Below the pieces are notes generated by a model, which made no database searches, was not told the origin of the DNA, and was given only the letters and a program-made list of their open reading frames with translations. Below, piece by piece: positions 1 through 12,100 of a stretch of DNA of 64,000 nt (its first letter is position 1; each line of letters starts with the position of its first letter). The position numbers were made by a program, and so were the translations under genes. The DNA comes from Macrocybe gigantea (lineage: Eukaryota; Basidiomycota; Agaricomycetes; Agaricales; Callistosporiaceae), in the NCBI GenBank assembly GCA_011319805.1, contig SJRY01000040.1, positions 124,001 through 188,000 on the forward strand, written 5' to 3'.

Positions 1-16
1 GCTGCTCCACGTAGAG

Positions 17-1062
17 ATGCCACCACCCAAACGTCGTCGCGGTCTCGCAGGCTCGATCGTTTCGACGGCCCTCAGCGCTGCACTCATTGGCACTGCCGTC
101 GGCTTGACAGTGTATCGCCTGTTAGTTCTTATCTTCTAATTCCCTTTTTCACTTCATCTCAGACACCTCCTACAGCTGGAGAGATCGTGGCAAAGAATCA
201 GAACGACTACCCCCACCTCCACCATACATCAAGGGGACTGGACCCCCGACTCCGAACCCATCATTATCTCACATCCTAAATCCCAACCCCCTCCTAGCAC
301 CCCGCGAAGTCGAAGGCTCAAGCACACGGTCTCTTCGACTGGCAAGCGCTCCGCGCACAGACGGACACGCGTACGTCCGCAGCCGTTGCACCGCACTCCG
401 CCTCGAACCGCGCCGCCGGCTCTCCTTTTACCTCCCCAACCAGAGTTCGACTTCGATGACCATGTCGAGGAGCCAACCGCCGTCGATGACCAGGTATGTT
501 TCTTTCCCCCTTCCCTCACCTGGCAATTTGGCTTACGCGGTGATTTCCCCAACTATCTCAGATGGATTGGATCGGCGACAAGCTGACAATGCTCATTCAA
601 GAGGGCAAGAAAGCACTCGGCAGGGAGGTCGTCGTCATGAGCGAGGCAAAGGAAGATGAAGTCGATGATGGTAGCGGTGCATGGGAAGAGGACGAGCCCA
701 TTCCGTGTTCCCTCTCACGCTCTAGCTCCCTAAAGCGCTCGTCATCCAGGCGCCCGCGAAGCCTCGCTCAGCCCCTTCCCTCGTCGTCTTACGCCGCTTC
801 ATCCTACAGCCTCTCGCCCTCCCCACGCAAAAACACGTTTGACATCCCCACAGCGCCGTCAACGTTGTCGCTCCCGACTCCGTCGATGCTCATCACGCCG
901 CAACGGACGTACACCCGCGGTGTGTCGGTCGAGTCGGGCGTCGGCTCGTTCGTACCCGCATCTAGCTTCAAGGAGGACGAGAGGTGTTGGGAGAGCCCCG
1001 AGCTTCGCGATTCCATGGAGCGTGCCCGGGCGCGTTATGCGAGGAATGTCCGCGGAACATGA
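17..1062 (+). CDS. conserved hypothetical protein with N-terminal membrane anchor (3 exons, one apparent frameshift)
   Basis: I do not recognise a named family. The start ATG at 17 gives a basic N-terminus (PPPKRRRG) followed by one hydrophobic segment at residues 12-32, a likely signal anchor. Proposed exons are 17-120, 176-493 and 562-1062. Intron 1 (121-175, 55 nt) joins in phase to an LWRDRGKESERLPPPPPY reading. Intron 2 (494-561) leads into an acidic block (REVVVMSEAKEDEVDDG) and a Ser/Pro-rich low-complexity region, ending with SPELRDSMERARARYARN. Inside exon 2 the first reading must move by one base at the G-run 233-236 to reach the frame used by exon 3; a fifth G would do this. A 42-nt intron (121-162) also keeps one frame open but gives a less protein-like start. 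The gene may extend upstream of the window. Confidence 0.6.
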
Positions 1063-1067
1063 CACTG

Positions 1068-1421
1068 ACGAAGGGGGGCTGGGCCCCTTTTCGCTGTTTC
1101 TGTGTTCTTTATGGATCTTCATTTTTCAATGTACCGCATCATCTTGCTGGTTCACCGCCAATCCTCACCTCCGAACACCTCGTTCCCCGAACCATTGACC
1201 CTCTCGCCCGCACCCCGCTTACGACACATGGACAACCAGTTTTCCACCAACAACCTAACGAACAATCCGTTTTCTGGCTTATCTGTACTATCTACCCACC
1301 GGATCTACATAGCAGCTCAAGCTCAACCAGCCCTCGTTATCGTTACTATTTGCTGTCCCCTTTTTGTCTGACTTTTACTTTCGTGTTTTCGTGAAGAAAT
1401 AGAACGGATGGAAATCAAGTT
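1068..1421 (+). repeat. copy A of a duplicated gene-downstream segment
   Basis: This stretch directly follows the first gene. It matches 8558-8864 with many substitutions and small indels. Shared islands include CTCGCCCGCACCC, GCTTACGACACA and TTTTCTGGCTTATC, in the same order and spacing. It may be a segmental duplication or two copies of an old dispersed element. No coding potential is seen. Confidence 0.6.
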
Positions 1422-3068
1422 TATCGTTCGGATTCACAAACTTTGTATATTTAGTAGGGTAGGACCATGATATGGTATTTTGTGTGGACGTCTCGTCGCC
1501 TTTCTGGTCATTGACCAGACTCGCACTCCTCCGGGACACCAGCCTTTTGGAATAGCACGTCTTCGTGAATTCTTCCGCAAGTTGCGTGGTTCGCTTTGAG
1601 TGCATCACGGAGAAGTGAAGGTAATAGTCCGCAATCGGTCTTCAACATGAAGTTGGTGTCCACTGCTATATGCATGTATAACCGGCAGTATAAAAAAATA
1701 CGCATGAAATAGGCCTGGACGCGCGAATGCTCCTCCTCGTCCGCTGGTCTTACCTGAAACTGTATTTACTGTTTTACAAAGCTTCTGCAGCCACACAGTA
1801 CTCCTCGAGCCCTTCAACGACTCCTAGACTCAACACGGCGTTGATGTCCATTTTTCTACACTTCTGGCTACTACTCTTCCCTATGCCATCTGCATTGGCA
1901 TCTGACGGCAAAGAGAAGACTATGCGCGTCGGCCGCCCCGTAGTATGCTCCCTGAAGTTGCGAAGGGCAGGTGAGATCGGTCGACATGTCCATTTTCAAG
2001 TTGGCTTGACGGCAACGATCGCGGTGTTTTGTAGATGGTAATAGTAGCTTCCTGTGCCAAATTTCCTCAAAGAAGTTTTTCTAGTCCATCTGACGATCAA
2101 CCGATGACCGCCAAGTGTTCTCTAGCACCTCCCTTCGCAGCAACTTGTTCCCACGACTTCTACAACTTCTCAACCACCAACTTGCAGCAATTTATAGAAT
2201 TGCTAAGTACGCCGAAGCTGAACGATGTTTCGCATTCAGCGAGTCAGGTTCGACTTTGACTTCAAAAGGCTTGGATTCTGACTACGTTAGACGTCAAACA
2301 TCTCTGCGTCAGAATCACTGAATCCGGTCCGTCTGAGCTTTGAAGTACCAAATCAATGGTTATCATTGGCGGTCGTTAACTCTCGCGTCCGGATCGTGAA
2401 ACTCTCAACATAGAATCCTTTGCCATTGTTTTCCTGACCTGTTATTGTCTCTCAGAACAGAGAAGCTCAGGTGAACACTTCTATTGCGTACGACCACGGC
2501 CAAGACCGAGGTGCGAAACAAGCCATGTTCTTGTGCTCTGACCGCCCTGAACTGTTAGGTGACGATCCAGCCTCAGGTCACTTCTCATCCGCATGAGACT
2601 TTCCGTCGCGAGTGTACATTGCCGCGGAAAGTCTCTCATAACCGGGACATTGCGTGTGACCCGACTACGCTATAGCTTCCAAGGATTGGAACTGCTGACC
2701 GATATCCCTGTATCACAAGATTGACAATGGAGGGACTTCCATAACTGGTCGAATTCGAAACGGAGCTTTCTTGGGCTTTTCGGGTATTAGAAGCAATATC
2801 TAGCGAATACCAAGGAAGGGATAGAAGATTTGCGGTATATCACTCATCCGCTCCTCCACATCTCCGTCGTTGCTCCCTTCAACGCCGCTCTCATGCTTAC
2901 TTTCACGTTATTGTAGCTAGGTGGCTAGCTGCTTCTTGACCGAATTCGCATGTTACCATCAACAACGGAACATCAAGTGACGGGACTGCTGATACTTCTA
3001 CGTCCCGTTTAATGTAAAGCAGCCATGAGAAATCCGCAGGATATGCATTTCCTTCACATGGTTATACG
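1422..3068. other. intergenic stretch without supportable gene
   Basis: Only short open frames without recognisable motifs or plausible splice partners are present. It probably contains the promoter and 5' leader of the monooxygenase gene at its right end. I see no repeats or RNA genes here. Confidence 0.5.
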
Positions 3069-4832
3069 ATGTCGACGTCTTTAAAGGCCGAGCGGTTTGT
3101 CAGCCTTGCTGCGGCCCCACAAACCACATCTCGAATCATGGCACTCCAAACCTCGAACAGTGACACAGACCTCGACGCTCTCATTGTCGGCGCTGGATTT
3201 TCTGGCGTATACTTCCTCCACAGCCTCCGCAAACTAGGCTTCAAAGCCAAGATATACGAAGCTGCAGGCGGGTTGGGCGGAACATGGTATTGGAACCGCT
3301 ACCCAGGCGCACGCGTCGACTCCGAGTTTTACATCTACCAACTCTCGATGGACGACCTGTGGAAGGACTTCAACTGGACGGAGCTCTTCCCCGGATGGAC
3401 GGAGCTGCGAACCTATTTTGACTACCTCGATAAGAAGTTGGACCTCAGCCGCGACATCCTCTTCAACACTCGCGTCATGTCGGCGCGCTTTGATGCCACT
3501 ACCGATCGCTGGGCCGTCACGACAGAGCACGGCGACGTAGTTCATCCCCGCTTCCTCATCCTCGCCACCGGTTTCGCCTCGAAGCCCTATTTCCCGCCTT
3601 ACAAAGGACTGGATACGTTCAAAGGGTTCTGCAGCCACACGGCGTTGTGGCCATGGCAGCAGAATGTCGATCTTAAAGGCAAACGGGTTGGAGTGATCGG
3701 CACCGGCGCCAGCGGCGTTCAAGTCATCCAAGAAACCGGGCCTGAGGCTGCTCATCTCACCGTCTTTCAACGCACGCCCAACCTCACCCTGCCGATGGGT
3801 CAGCGCAAAATGACCATAGAGGAACAGGAAAAGATGAAAAGAGATCTCTACCCCATTCTCATGAATCGTCGTAACCAGACATACTTCGGTTCACGTACGA
3901 CGTCATCTACAAGGGCTTCTGGAAGATTTCAAAGGAGGAGCGCATCCTTACCTTCTACGACCTCTGGGACCGTGGCGCCTTCCGCTTTTGGTTCGGGGCG
4001 TTCCAAGAGATATTCTTGGATCCCAAGGTCAACGATGAGGCGTACGCGTACTGGAGGCAGAGAGTGCTCGAGAGGATAAAAGATCCAGAGATGCAGAGGA
4101 AACTGGCTCCGGAGGTGCCGCCTCATCCGTTCGGAACGAAGCGCTGCTGCCTAGAGCAAGCGTACTTTGAAGTCTTCAATCAGCCAAACGTCACCCTCGT
4201 GAACGTGAATGAAGATCCGATCGACGAAATCGTTCCCACCGGAGTTAAGATGAAGAATGGAAAAGTCCACGAGCTTGATGCGTTGGTGCTTGCCACGGGG
4301 TTCGACGCCGTCACAGGAGCATATCTCAAATCGACATTCAGGGGACTGACGGCGTCCCATCGGTGAGAAGTGGCGGAAAGGCTTGTCCACTTACTTGGGC
4401 CTGACCACCGCTGGCTACCCGAACATGTTCTTTACATATGGGCCCCATGGACCCACGGCTTTCTGCAACGGACCTACCTGCGTTGTAAGCGCCGTTTCGT
4501 CGCTCGGCGTGAACTGCCAATTTGACCTTTTCGAGCAGGAAATACAGGGTGGATGGGTAGTGAAATGCCTTGAATACATGCGAAATAACGGGTATACTCG
4601 AATCGACGCGACGTCGGAGGCTGAGAAGAAGTGGACTCAGACTGTCGATGACTATTATTCCCCGGCCTTATTCAAGTACGCCAAGTCATGGTACAATGGC
4701 GCCAACATACCTGGTAAAGCCGTCCAATCATTGAACTTTACGGGTGGAGTCCCGTTATATACGAAGCTATGTGAAGAAAGCGCCGAGAAGGGGTATGAAG
4801 GATTCGTGCTTTCTAGCTTAAAGCCTAACTAG
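3069..4832 (+). CDS. Baeyer-Villiger-type flavin monooxygenase (frame broken three times)
   Basis: Class B flavin monooxygenases use FAD and NADPH to insert oxygen into ketones. The first reading frame has an FAD-binding GAGFSG at residues 41-46, the GGTWYWNRYPGARVDSE segment typical of the phenylacetone/cyclohexanone monooxygenase group, and the BVMO fingerprint FKGFCSHTALWP (F-x-G-x3-H-x3-W-P) at 184-195. An NADPH-binding GTGASG lies at 211-216. Later come LATGFDAVTGAY and the C-terminal GYPNMFFTYGPHGPTAF. The gene appears intronless. The protein-like reading moves through three frames at 3889-3892 (TT), 4328-4330 (AAA) and 4356-4358 (CCC). Each is repaired by one extra base of the same run, restoring a product of about 585 aa, normal for the family. 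Function is confident at family level; the substrate is unknown. Either a sequencing artefact or a young pseudogene. Confidence 0.85.
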
Positions 4833-5059
4833 GTAGAAGTCCAATACATCATATCACCTCTGGACTTGAAGTTGGAACTGGTTGGTCAGAGTAATATTTC
4901 AAACGGACCTCCAAAAAGCTATACATGAGCTCAGACGTGAACGCACCTTTTATGAGTGCAGGCTGATCGTGACGACGTGATACCTGTGACAATGGATCAC
5001 GTCGATGTAAGTCGCGTACTAGTAACCACTTCAACGTTTCAGCACGCGTTCAAAGTGGA

Positions 5060-7059
5060 ATGGCTCCTCAAACACGCGATCAAGCTGCCAAGACTGTCTC
5101 CGTGAACTGGTTGTTCTTCAACGAAGCACATGAATTCACGCCTTTCCATATCAGTATTCCTCATGACTTCTTCATCGGACCCGTGCAACATTGTCGGGAA
5201 CTTTTCGCAACAGAACTCAAGAAGGAATATAAATTCAAGGCTGATCTTCATAGCATTGATTTTTTTTGAGGTACTTTGCCACGCTATCTTTAGGCCTTCA
5301 GTCTCTTACATTTAGTAGCCCAAAGAACCGACCCCGATTACGATACGGAATTGGAACGAAACTTTCGCAGATTGGAGGCTGTCACTAATCCAATTCCATT
5401 GCCTTGTAAACTCTCAAGAGTTTTGGAAGGAAAGCTAGACAATCATTATCTCCATCTACTCGTCACAGCAGAGGAAGTCACAGAGCCAGGGCGGGCGCAT
5501 GGCGAAATGTGCGATGTGGTCCCTGAGCTCGGTCTTCCTGAGGTTAGGCGTGAGTTTTGTGTCGCAAGGTCCTACTGAACACGTAGATATGTTTATTTTC
5601 TCGATTCCAGGATTTCTTGCATCACTTAGAAGACCGAGCAAAGCGCCATCGGCAGCGGCCAAATCTGGCGCATACGCCAGCAATCAAAAGAACCCCTCCA
5701 CGGCTATCTACAATGGTCGCTATGTTCCAAACGCAAAATTTGCCGCCTTCGCCCCACCCATCCAGATTTTTCATCCGATTTTTGAACACTTCCTCCGTCT
5801 TCTCGAGAACCCCGATCTCCAAGTCACAAGAGAAGATCTAATAAAGACCCACAAGCTCATGGTGAATGCTTCGGCAGTCTCCTCATCAGAGGCTGGTCGC
5901 GCATCGAATCTTAGAGAGCTTTTAGCCGACATCTTGAAAGCCAGTTTCCACCTAGAGCCTAACGATGATATGTCTGCATCTGACGGAGTCGTCACGTTGG
6001 TGTTGGAAGTAAGGCGCGTGTTCAACTCGTCGTCGCAGAAGTGAAACGCGAATGGGGTGACGGCGGTCGCGATGCAGTAAACCAGGCTGGTCTCAGCATG
6101 AGGCATCACTGGATCAACGACAAAGGTGTCGAAAGCCCCATATTTATTTCGTTTTCTAGAATGACGAAATTCGTAACAAGTGCTGCTGTCCTACCTTCCT
6201 GATCGCTGGCGGTGGTTCTTGGATCCGCATTCTTGGTGGTGTTTATACCGACAAGTTCATCGTACAAAATCTCACTGACATGACGTCTATCGGATATACG
6301 TCAACGCTTGGTGATGATCGTGTAGCGCGTGTAGCGCGTATGTTTGTCGCGCTCCGCGAATGTCTCAGACCTCTCAGCGACTTTTATGCGAACCTCTCTC
6401 ACGTTGAGCCGATGGATCTCAAAAACCTCGATACTCCTCATCCTCGTCTCTATCCATACCCGTCTTCATACGACGTGGATGGACAACAGGTGAATTTTAA
6501 CTATGTCAGAGCATTGGAAGACGATGCTACGTGCGTAGCGTTTCTGGCCCAAACCGAACATGCCGAATCACCAGACATTGTCGTCAAGTTTGTCTCCCGA
6601 TATGGCCAGGAAGTCCACCATTTCCTTGCCACAGATCCCGACCAGCTAGCGCCACAACTCCATTATTTCGGTCCCCTACCCGACCTCACGCTACCCGATG
6701 ATTATCGTCCAAAGCACATGCCGCTGATGTCCATGGTGGTAATGGACTACATCAAGCCAAGCGCCTCTCCACCGGATGCATATCAGCAAATCAAGAATGC
6801 CTTGGACAAATTACATGAAAGAGGATTTGTGTTGGGGGATTTGCGAGAACCCAACGTTTTGTTTGATCATGATGGAAAACTCAAGTTGATCGACTTTGAC
6901 TGGGCTGGGCATTACAAAAGGGATGAACATTCCACCGATTTTGTACGTTATCCGCTGAATTTGTCACCAGTCGTCGAGTGGCCTGCCGGTGTCATCCAGC
7001 TTAATCCCATTCTTCCCGAACACGATCTCGAGATGTTGGACCGTCTGTTCAGCCAATGA
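5060..7059 (+). pseudogene. Crinkler (CRN)-like protein with C-terminal kinase domain, several frame breaks
   Basis: CRN proteins are modular intracellular effectors of oomycetes and fungi; some end in a kinase. Exon 1 (5060-5270) has a ubiquitin-like CRN header (VNWLFFNEAHEFTPF ... LKKEYKFKADLHS). Exon 2 (5316-5542) continues with LPCKLSRVLEGK and HYLHLLV. A conserved middle follows (FHPIFEHFLRLLENPD, VVAEVKREWGDGG, CCPTFLIAGGGSWIRILGG). The C-terminal kinase lobe has GDLREPNVLF at about 6837 (catalytic Asp and Asn present) and LIDFDWAG at about 6888 (DFD in place of DFG). Exon 1 runs into an in-frame TGA (5267-5269) just before its donor. Missing-base shifts are needed near 5693-5696, 6019-6022 and 6160. 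It could be a real pseudogene or an intact gene with sequencing deletions. The last 260 codons form one clean frame. Confidence 0.7.
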
Positions 7060-7454
7060 AGGCTTAGGAAGTCAATTTCATGTATACCTGCTGGACTTGT
7101 ACCACCACTCTTGAAGAATCTTTTGTACTTTGCGTCTAATTACATACCACACGATCTAAGAACCAAATTTGATGACAGCGCGTTCTTTTTGCACGATGAG
7201 AAATGTCTTCTCGTATCCTCTTTCTCGTTTCTTCGCGCTCGACACCACCTGTGTTATTGCTAGTGCTCACCCTCCATGCCAATGTGAATTTGGTAAATTT
7301 GTATCCCTGCATCCGTGTCATATAAGTTACTATACATGAGAGTCCTGTTTTCCCTTTTCTGTGGTATCTTAACGGAGCAAAAATTAGAGGGAACAACAGT
7401 CTGAGATGGACTTACAAAGTACGGTAGTATTCAAAGGAACAGGAACTCTTCTGC
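7060..7454. other. short intergenic region between convergent genes
   Basis: It lies between the stop codons of the plus-strand CRN-kinase gene and the minus-strand GTPase gene, so it should hold both 3' UTRs. No motif or ORF worth calling is seen. Confidence 0.5.
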
Positions 7455-8375
7455 TCACAGAAGCCCGCAAGCTTCAGCGATATTTTTTCTGACGCGGTCG
7501 ATTCCAACCAACATCTTTGGGTTTGCACTTGCCACCAGCGGCGGCAGGCACAACGGCGCGGCTTTCCAGATCGCCTTGCTCATCTGGCTTATTGTCAGCT
7601 GAAACTTGTCCGGCGGCACGCAGTCGGCTTTCGTGATGATAGATTGCAGGGTGAACGGCTGATGGCCGTTCGGAGCGATGAGAAAGGAGGAGAGGTGTGA
7701 CAGCATCTGCGTGTCGTAGTCGTTGAGAGGATGCTTCGCGTTGAAAACGATATAGACGCGTTTGAGTCTTTCGCACTGGTTGTCAGACGATTCGAGAATT
7801 GAAAATGGTGCAGCGGGAATACTCAACTGCTTTCGAGTCTGTAGATACGCATCGAACATCCTTCCCCACTCTGGTCGACCTCTCGCCCCGTAGCCAGGCG
7901 CATCCACAAGAATGAGTTTTCCAGGTTCAGCACCGACGCGGTAAAAATTCAGTTGACGCGTCCTTCCCTGGCAACACCATGGGTGTCAGATTGTTTCCGA
8001 AAATCCGGATGTGCAGCGAACAAAGTACAGCTTTCTTGCTGGTCTGCAGAAGAGACCTCCTCCCTAACACGGCATTGAAGAGGGTCGATTTGCCAGCGTT
8101 GGCTCGGCCTGCCGCATCTCCAGCATCAACGACGCACTACACACGAATAGTTAGCCAAGAATACCTGTTACAATGACCTTGAAAGTGTTCATCAGCATTA
8201 GCACAAAGTACGCTACGCGACGTACTTCAGGCAGTCCGCGCGATTTGGGTATCGAGTCCGGCGAGCCAGCCGAGCCCACTATGTCGGCTGCTTTCGCATC
8301 GCCAAAGACGCTTGCTATGGAATGAAGCTTCCGAGAGCTTGCCCGCGAGCCATGTCGCAGTCCTATCTGAAGCAT
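7455..8375 (-). CDS. EngB/YihA-type GTP-binding protein, probably mitochondrial ribosome assembly
   Basis: The family (bacterial EngB, yeast Mrx8, human GTPBP8) comprises small GTPases linked to large-subunit ribosome assembly. Exons on the minus strand are 8165-8375, 8029-8108 and 7455-7967. Introns are 8109-8164 (56 nt) and 7968-8028 (61 nt), both with GT...AG ends and correct phase. Spliced, they give GLPEV, then VIVTGRANAGKSTLFNAVLG (P-loop G1), SKKAGRTRQLNFYRV (G2), LVDAPGYGARGRPEWG (G3), VYIVFNAKHPLNDYD and IITKAD (G4, NKxD variant). It ends with SANPKMLVGIDRVRKNI (G5 area). The N-terminus before GLPEV is basic and Ser-rich, consistent with a mitochondrial presequence. The start ATG at 8375 is a guess, and an extra 5' exon is possible. 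A 16-residue insert after TRKQL could be a mis-spliced intron. Confidence 0.85.
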
Positions 8376-8557
8376 GGGCGAGCGTGATCGGCAAACGCCG
8401 ACTCACCTCTTTCAACTCGAACGACGATCTCAACTTTCGTGGCTCTTGACTGTGCTCGTGAACTCGGTGCCCATCCACGCTGCGACGGACGTATGATACG
8501 CTCGCAGTGCGTTAGTTCAAGTCGCGCGTCGCCTGGTCTGTCCCCGCGTCTGGCATC

Positions 8558-8864
8558 GACGAAAGGGTCGGCCCCCTTTCTTCTTTTTCTTATTTCCTCG
8601 CAAGGCTATGGATTTTGACTTTCCAACATACTGCGCACTCAGCCTCCGACGTCTCGTTCCTCCAAACCATTTACCCACTCGCCCGCACCCGGCTTACGAC
8701 ACAGGGACCACTGGTTTTACACGAACAATCTGTTTTCTGGCTTATCCGTACTATCCACCGCCGGATCTAGCCACTCCCTTCGTTGCTGTTCTTACTTGCA
8801 GTCTCTTTTTCTCTGATCTCTTTTTCTATTATTATTTTTTTTGAGGGCAAGATGGAAACAAAAT
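8558..8864 (+). repeat. copy B of the duplicated gene-downstream segment
   Basis: This matches 1068-1421 in the same orientation. Substitutions and small indels are spread throughout, so the duplication is old. The coding part of the first gene is not recognisably retained. The copy sits upstream of the 5' end of the GTPase gene and beyond the 3' end of the GEF gene. Confidence 0.6.
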
Positions 8865-9152
8865 ACATACAACGTTCATATTCAGGAAGATATACGTCGC
8901 GCCATTTTTGTCTCCTTTCCGACGCAACAGTACGTGGAATATTGGGAGCGCAGTCGGCTTTGAAAAACTCGATTCAGAACATAAGACTACGAAACCAAAT
9001 GCAACTGTCTAATGTACATACATACACGATGCTAAACTCACAATACTGACGCAAAGGAACAATTATCCATAAACCAGAGGAGAAAGAAAAATTGCTTACA
9101 AACATCCAGACGTTTGCTCAAAGACGAAAAAAAGAAGTTTCGCTGCCAGGCA
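8865..9152. other. 3' flank of the GEF gene
   Basis: AT-rich stretch between repeat copy B and the stop codon of the minus-strand GEF gene. It probably contains that gene's 3' UTR. Nothing else is seen. Confidence 0.4.
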
Positions 9153-12100
9153 TCAACCAGCTCCATTCCTCCTATTCAGCAGCTCGTTCAACTTTTCCAC
9201 CGCAACGCTCTCTCCGTATCGACCGCCATCCCCCGCTCCACCAGCACCGCTTCCCTCGCTCCTGCTCGCCGAACTGCCCGGGTGGTGGTGCTGATGCTGA
9301 GGACCCTTCGCCGCACCAAGCACGAGCGAGAACCGCTTGCTCAACTTGCTCGGGCTCGCACCCGCTCCGCCTCCCTGCTGACCCGCACCACCTCCCGCAC
9401 CGGACGCCCCAGCGCCGAAGTTGCTGCTGCCACCGTGCACGCCGAGATCACCCAAGTTCGTCCGTGTCGTGACGCTCGTCGTGTGCAGCGCCACGGCGGC
9501 GGGCAGCGAGAACCGCTTGTGTCGCCGCGCTGTGTTTTCCTTCCTCGGCGAGGGCGTAGGCGTAGGCGCGACTGAAGGCCGCTGTTGGTCGTCCAGCATC
9601 TCACGATCCTCCTGGCTGTCTTCCTCGCCGTCCTCCCCCTCGCGCTCTGGTAGCGGAGTCGCAACAAAGCCAGGTCGAACCCCGCTGGCATGTCCGTGCT
9701 TCGCCCGGTCCTCAAAGTCTTCCAAGATCTGGTGATAGCTCTTCGGCCTGCTCTGCGCCCTCATGCGCACGCGTGCCCTTTTCTCCTGTGCCATCTCCGA
9801 CGGCGCGCCGTCCGCGGCATCCCCGATTTGCCCGAGCGGCTCGCGGTCGATAGCCATCAGCGCATGCGCCGTCGACATCGACGCAGACACGGACGAGACG
9901 GGAAGCGAGGGCATCGAGAGCCAGGTCGGCAGGTTGCTGAGCGACGTGATCGTATCGTGCGCCTGACCTTGCATATGCTCGCTGGCGCCGCCCACGCTTA
10001 CATCGTCTGTGGACGAGTCAAACACAGGAAACACGGTCTCGTAGCACGCATCGCATGCTCGAGCTGGCTTGCTCGAGCCGCCTTTCGTGTTCTGATCCGA
10101 GATGAAAAACGTCTAGAAGAAAACAAAAAATTGATAAAAACCCATGACTCCTCATACGATAGAGGAGAACGACCCTACCCTGCTGGAGCACGACGCGCAG
10201 ACGCACCGGCCGCAGAGACGACAATGGTGCCTCCGTCTCCGCCAGCCAAACGCGCGCCCGCACCGCATGCACTCGCTTGTCTTGTCATCCGGAATCCAAA
10301 TCGCGGGCACCCAATGATCCACCTTTCTCCTCCTCTCGCGCTTATCCTTATCTATATCCTGGCTGTCTCCCTTGACCTTTCCTTTCAAAATATGCCCCTC
10401 GCTCCGGCTCTCGCGCACGGTCGCGAGCCGGTCGTCCGAGGGGTGGAACGGGAGGGCCTGCAGGGACCGGCGCAAGTGGTTTGTCGACGAGGAAGACGTC
10501 AGCGTCGAATTCGGGCGCGTGACGTTGAGCGAGACGAGCCACTGCGCCTTTGCCTGCCTGATCGCCATGCTCCACTCATCCCGCTCCGCTTCCGTATCTA
10601 AGAAGGCAAAAATCAACCGGACAGCCCGGGTAACAAAATTCTCCTGCGACCCGCTCACTGGCATACAGCACAAAACTTCCCTCCGGGCTCAAAACCTCGA
10701 ACCGGCGCTCGTCTCCGGGTTCCCTGCTCGGGCTTACGACGACCTCAAGATCGACGAGTTCCGCGCGGCCCTTGTACACCCAGCGCTCGTCGCCCGTGCT
10801 CGCATGCCTCCGTATCAGATTCGGCGGCGGATGATGCGCCTTCCTCACGCCAGCCCCTCCCCGCGCGCCATACTTCGAGGGCGTGGTGGGTGTCGACGGC
10901 GACGGCGAATCGACGCTCTTCTCTCTCGACGTCGACTTGGACTTTGTCGAAGGAGCATCCAAATTCCGCAGCTCCGCCTCGCTCTTGCTTCTGTTCCGCG
11001 CAAGGGGCGACCTGCCTCTGAAACCCACTGGCGCCGCCGCCGTATCGCTCTCACGCGGATCGCTCCCCGCGCCGGCTGTCCACGGCGCCGACACGCCCAT
11101 GACCCATTCGCTTCTCCACGCGCGCTCCGACTCTTCAGCAGCGAGCCACACAAGAAAGTCAGAGAAGAGCAGAAACTCGCGCTCGCGAGGCGGCGAGGAG
11201 CGTTCGACTTGCAAGAGCGGGCCGCGCTTCAGGAACGTGCGCCCTGGGACAACGAGCTGAAATGGCAGGTTGGGCGTCGAACGCTGCAGCGCGAGGAGCG
11301 CGAGCGTCTGCGCATGTGTATGCAGCGACGTGTTGAGTGAGGAAGTGACTTGCAGAAAACAAAAAAGTCAGCGACGCAACGACGTGGACGAAGTGCGGAC
11401 AAACTTTTGGAAACCAGTTCATGGGCGGCTGTGAGCTGTGCGTGTTCGGGGTCCTCGAGATCTGTGCATTGGATGAGGTCTTTCAACAGTAAGAGATATC
11501 TCGGACAACGCTGCACGACGGTCAGCAGCCAGTCCCGAAGTTTGAGTTTTCCACATCGGGGATCAGCCTCCTGGGTGATAAGAAAAGAGGCAAATGCAGG
11601 GTTGTACCTCGAAGAATTGACCTGATTGGCAGAAGGAACGCTGAGATCTGTCAGAGATGATATCATGGTTGGAAACGAGGTCACAAAAAGATTATACAAG
11701 GACAAGTATGGGAAATGCGAGAGGAGAATGGACGATAAAGGTGGGATCTCAGAAATAACGATATTTCGAGTATTACTTGCAGTCGACTCGGCAGATGATG
11801 GTATACCAGCGTTGGCCAGGAGGGAAGAAAGAGACGAAAAGAAAGAACGGTGGAGGTTCCAGATATCGATAAAGTTGGAAAATGCCGCCGTCAGGTCGGA
11901 ACGCCTCAACAATGGAGAGGGCGAGTCGAGCGACGCGATGATCGGCGTAAGAAAGTGCTAAAAATTGCAATAATTAGACATCAGAAAAATGACATTCGTT
12001 AAACCCAGCACACACCGAATAAATTAGCTCGAGCCCGTCGAGATACGTCCGCTCTGTCTCGTAAAACTCTTCAACCACCTTCCGGCGCTTCCGCGCCTTC

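Noticed and set aside
8230..8375. Similarity of this stretch to the coding 3' end of the first gene
   Set aside because: A few shared words only; the region is better explained as the N-terminal exon of the GTPase gene, so the duplication was limited to 8558-8864.
9690..11340. Two plus-strand ORFs over 300 codons
   Set aside because: They are antisense shadows of the GC-rich GEF exons, whose minus-strand reading has clear DH, PH and FYVE motifs and in-phase introns.
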